From contig CALBGD010000194.1 in assembly GCA_937893735.1 (NCBI GenBank), positions 1-15,797 on the forward strand: a stretch of 15,797 nt of DNA, given 5' to 3'. The notes beneath the pieces were generated by a model, which saw only the letters and a list, made by a program, of their open reading frames with translations, searched no databases and had not been told where the DNA came from. The position numbers were made by a program, and so were the translations under genes. Below are positions 13,870-15,797 of the stretch, one piece after another. The DNA is from an uncultured Clostridia bacterium (GTDB lineage Bacteria > Bacillota > Clostridia > Oscillospirales > Ruminococcaceae). The number at the start of each line of letters is the position of its first letter. Positions within the stretch are counted from its first letter, which is position 1.

Positions 13870-15267
13870 ATGAGCAATACCCCTGAAAACGCTAAGGAGT
13901 CCCGTTCGGAGCTCCTTGGAAACGCGCCCGTCACCTCGCTGATGGTGAAATTCGCCGTGCCCAGCATTATAGCAATGCTGGTGGGAGCGCTGTATAATAT
14001 CGTGGATCAGTTGTTTATAGGTCAGGCTGTCGGGACGCTTGGAAACGCGGCGACTAATATCGCGTTTCCGTTTTCGACCTCCTGCCTGTCGCTGGCGCTT
14101 CTGTTCGGAATAGGCGGCGCGAGCTGCTTCAACCTGAACATGGGGCGCGGAGAGCGCGAAAAGGCTCCATATTTCGTGGGAAACGCGGCGGTAATGATGA
14201 TGATCTGCGGAATCGCGCTGATGGTGATAACAAAGCTGTTCCTCACGCCTCTGCTGAATCTGTTCGGCTCCCCGGCGGACGTTCTTCCGCTGGCGCAGGA
14301 GTATGTCGGGATAACCTCGTGGGGATTCCCGTTCATGATAATCACCACCGGCGGCGGACACCTGATACGCGCCGACGGAAGCCCGCGCATGACCATGCTG
14401 TGCAATCTCCTTGGAGCAGTGATAAATACCGCGCTTGACGCGGTTTTCGTGCTCTGGTTCCAGTGGGGAATGGCTGGAGCGGCTTACGCCACGATAATCG
14501 GGCAGATAATCTCCGGCGCAGTCGCGATAATCTACCTGACGCGCTACAAGACCGTCCACGTTGGGCTGAAGCATCTGCGCATACGCTGGAAATACACCGG
14601 CAGGATAATGGCGATAGGCATGGCGAGCTGCATAAATCAGCTTGCGATGATGGTAGTGCAGATAGCGATGAACAATCTGCTGAAGCATTACGGCGCGCTG
14701 TCGGTCTACGGCGATTCAATTCCGATCGCGGTTTCAGGAATCGTGATGAAAGTGAACCAGATAACCTTCTCGATAGTGATAGGACTCGGACAGGGAGCAC
14801 AGCCGATAATCAGCTTTAACTACGGCGCTGAGAAATACGACCGCGTGCGAAAGGCTTTCCGCTCGGCGATAACGGTGGGAGCCGCTGTTGCGGTCGCGGC
14901 GTTCATTCTGTTCCAGCTTTTCCCGCGGGAGATAATTTCGGCGTTCGGCACCGGCTCGGAGGAATACTTTGATTTCGGCGTGAAGTTCTTCCGGGTGTTC
15001 CTGTTCTTCACATGGCTCAACTGCTTACAGCCGATAGCCTCCACGTTCTTCACCTCTATAGGAAAATCGGTCAAGGGCGCGTTCCTGTCGCTGACAAGGC
15101 AGATACTGTTCCTGCTTCCACCGATGATAGTTCTTCCGCTGTTCATGGGAATAGACGGCATACTTTATTCAGGGCCTCTCGCAGACCTGCTTTCGGGTAT
15201 CGCGTGCGTTATCATGCTGATAGTTGAATTCAGGATAATGCGCAGGCAGGAGGCAAATCAGGCATAA
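13870..15267 (+). CDS. MATE-family efflux transporter (MepA-like)
   Basis: A 465-residue membrane protein with about 12 hydrophobic segments in two halves, the MATE architecture. MepA-like features include PSIIAMLVGALYNIVDQLFI, then GQAVGTLGNAATNIAFPFS, GIGGASCFNLNMGRGE, and in the second half VIGLGQGAQPIISFNYGAEK. Such carriers export cationic drugs or metabolites using a Na+ or H+ gradient; the substrate is not predictable. The ATG at 13870 is chosen because AAGGAAAGAG precedes it; an in-frame ATG at 13831 would add 13 very basic residues without a clear binding site. It is a single-gene unit closed by the terminator at 15269-15298. Confidence 0.93.
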   Translation: MSNTPENAKESRSELLGNAPVTSLMVKFAVPSIIAMLVGALYNIVDQLFIGQAVGTLGNAATNIAFPFSTSCLSLALLFGIGGASCFNLNMGRGEREKAPYFVGNAAVMMMICGIALMVITKLFLTPLLNLFGSPADVLPLAQEYVGITSWGFPFMIITTGGGHLIRADGSPRMTMLCNLLGAVINTALDAVFVLWFQWGMAGAAYATIIGQIISGAVAIIYLTRYKTVHVGLKHLRIRWKYTGRIMAIGMASCINQLAMMVVQIAMNNLLKHYGALSVYGDSIPIAVSGIVMKVNQITFSIVIGLGQGAQPIISFNYGAEKYDRVRKAFRSAITVGAAVAVAAFILFQLFPREIISAFGTGSEEYFDFGVKFFRVFLFFTWLNCLQPIASTFFTSIGKSVKGAFLSLTRQILFLLPPMIVLPLFMGIDGILYSGPLADLLSGIACVIMLIVEFRIMRRQEANQA

Positions 15268-15298
15268 AAAATGGCGCTGTGTGATGACAGCGCCATTT
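15266..15298. terminator. Shared terminator of MATE gene and pyk
   Basis: A perfect 12-bp stem, AAATGGCGCTGT (15269-15280) with ACAGCGCCATTT (15287-15298), loop GTGATG. A six-A run at 15266-15271 gives U6 for pyk on the minus strand; the plus-strand tail (TTTATATTA) is weaker but adequate for MATE. Confidence 0.9.
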
Positions 15299-15301
15299 AT
15301 A

Positions 15302-15797
15302 TTACTTACCCTCTTCATCGGCGGGACGGCCGCTTGTAACTATGCCCTTTTCAGCGTCGATAGTAACGGCAGTGCCCGAGCGGAGTATCTGTGTCGCATT
15401 GGAGGCTCCGGTGATTACCGGGATATCCAGCGTCATGCCTACGATAGCCGCGTGGCTGTCGTCTCCGCGCTCCTCGGTGATTATGCCGGCGGCGGTCTTC
15501 ATCAGCGGAAGTATCGCATTGCTGGTGCGCGGGATAACGAGTATCTCGCCGGAATTGAAGTACTTTGCGGCGTCCGCTTCGTCCTTGCATACGCAGGCGG
15601 TAGCGGTCACTGTGCCGGAGGTCGCTCCGTGTCCAGTTACCAGAACATCGCCGACGATGTGCACCTTCATGAGATTTGTGGTTCCGGATACGCCAAGCGG
15701 AACTCCGGCAGTGATGACAACGAGGTCTCCGTTGTGGAGCAGACCGGCTTCAACAGCCTTCTGTACTGCGTGGTGGATAAGGTCGTCGGTGGAGGTC
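15302..15797 (-). CDS. pyk: Pyruvate kinase, C-terminal part (5' partial)
   Basis: 165 residues are visible; the gene runs off the right edge. The first visible stretch (DLVVITAGVPLGVSGTTNLMKVHIVG, given as DLVVITAGVPLGVSGTTN then LMKVHIVG) is the end of the pyruvate kinase C-domain, including the typical ITAGxPxGxxGTTN motif. It is followed by an extra PEP-utilising mobile domain: TGHGATSGTVTATACV, GEILVIPRTSNAILPLMKTA, GIITEERGDDSHAAIVG and GIPVITGA-like VPVITGASNAT (here IPVITGASNAT). This extra domain is usual in Firmicute pyruvate kinases. It keeps the SHAA motif with the histidine position used in PPDK/PtsI relatives. Pyruvate kinase converts PEP and ADP to pyruvate and ATP. It converges on the MATE gene. 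Confidence 0.95.
   Translation of the reverse strand, partial: TSTDDLIHHAVQKAVEAGLLHNGDLVVITAGVPLGVSGTTNLMKVHIVGDVLVTGHGATSGTVTATACVCKDEADAAKYFNSGEILVIPRTSNAILPLMKTAAGIITEERGDDSHAAIVGMTLDIPVITGASNATQILRSGTAVTIDAEKGIVTSGRPADEEGK

Noticed and set aside
1..15797. CRISPR array, tRNA, rRNA, phage or toxin-antitoxin genes
   Set aside because: I saw no regular spaced repeats, no cloverleaf or rRNA signatures, and no integrase, transposase or toxin-like proteins.

Overview
The window reads as a gut Firmicute of the Ruminococcus/Oscillospiraceae type. The evidence is a moderately GC-rich genome with Gram-positive ribosome binding sites, a GLUG-repeat surface protein, a cytoplasmic GH43 xylosidase, a small-type SRP RNA directly upstream of dnaX, and a pyruvate kinase with the extra C-terminal PEP-utiliser domain. 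The assignment comes from gene content and protein style, not from a database match.

Layout. Positions 1-3639 hold the 3' part of a large membrane-anchored surface protein: GLUG repeats, a long helical region, more GLUG repeats, then a C-terminal membrane anchor. A 159-bp palindromic, MITE-like repeat and a strong bidirectional terminator follow. Next is a divergent pair, a TetR-family regulator (-) and a GH43 beta-xylosidase-like enzyme (+), with clear promoters and an inverted-repeat operator candidate between them. A GC-rich hairpin repeat separates GH43 from a convergent Isf-like flavoprotein (-). The flavoprotein's 5' leader is interrupted by a second MITE-like palindrome (6919-7110) flanked by CTAA duplications. 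Upstream of it on the same strand is birA.

From 8208 rightwards comes a conserved housekeeping block: SRP RNA (ffs), dnaX, the ybaB/ebfC family gene, then recR. It matches the known scr-dnaX-yaaK-recR order of Bacillus, but here a ComEC/Rec2-like gene sits between ybaB and recR. Behind recR, 13581-13869 carries no protein gene. It does carry a chain of hairpins on the minus strand ending in a classic terminator, which I read as a candidate small RNA. A MATE efflux gene (+) follows, then a shared terminator and the 3' end of pyk (-), cut by the window edge.

How it fits together. dnaX, ybaB and recR belong to replication and recombination repair; the ComEC-like protein would add a DNA-uptake channel if functional, but its C-terminal metallo-beta-lactamase-like domain looks degenerate. 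The TetR/GH43 pair looks like a small self-contained regulatory unit for xylo-oligosaccharide breakdown. Three different repeat elements lie in the three intergenic gaps flanking accessory genes. The most notable unexplained signals are the minus-strand RNA candidate after recR, the repeat inserted between a promoter and its gene, and a thrice-repeated short peptide motif in the DnaX linker.
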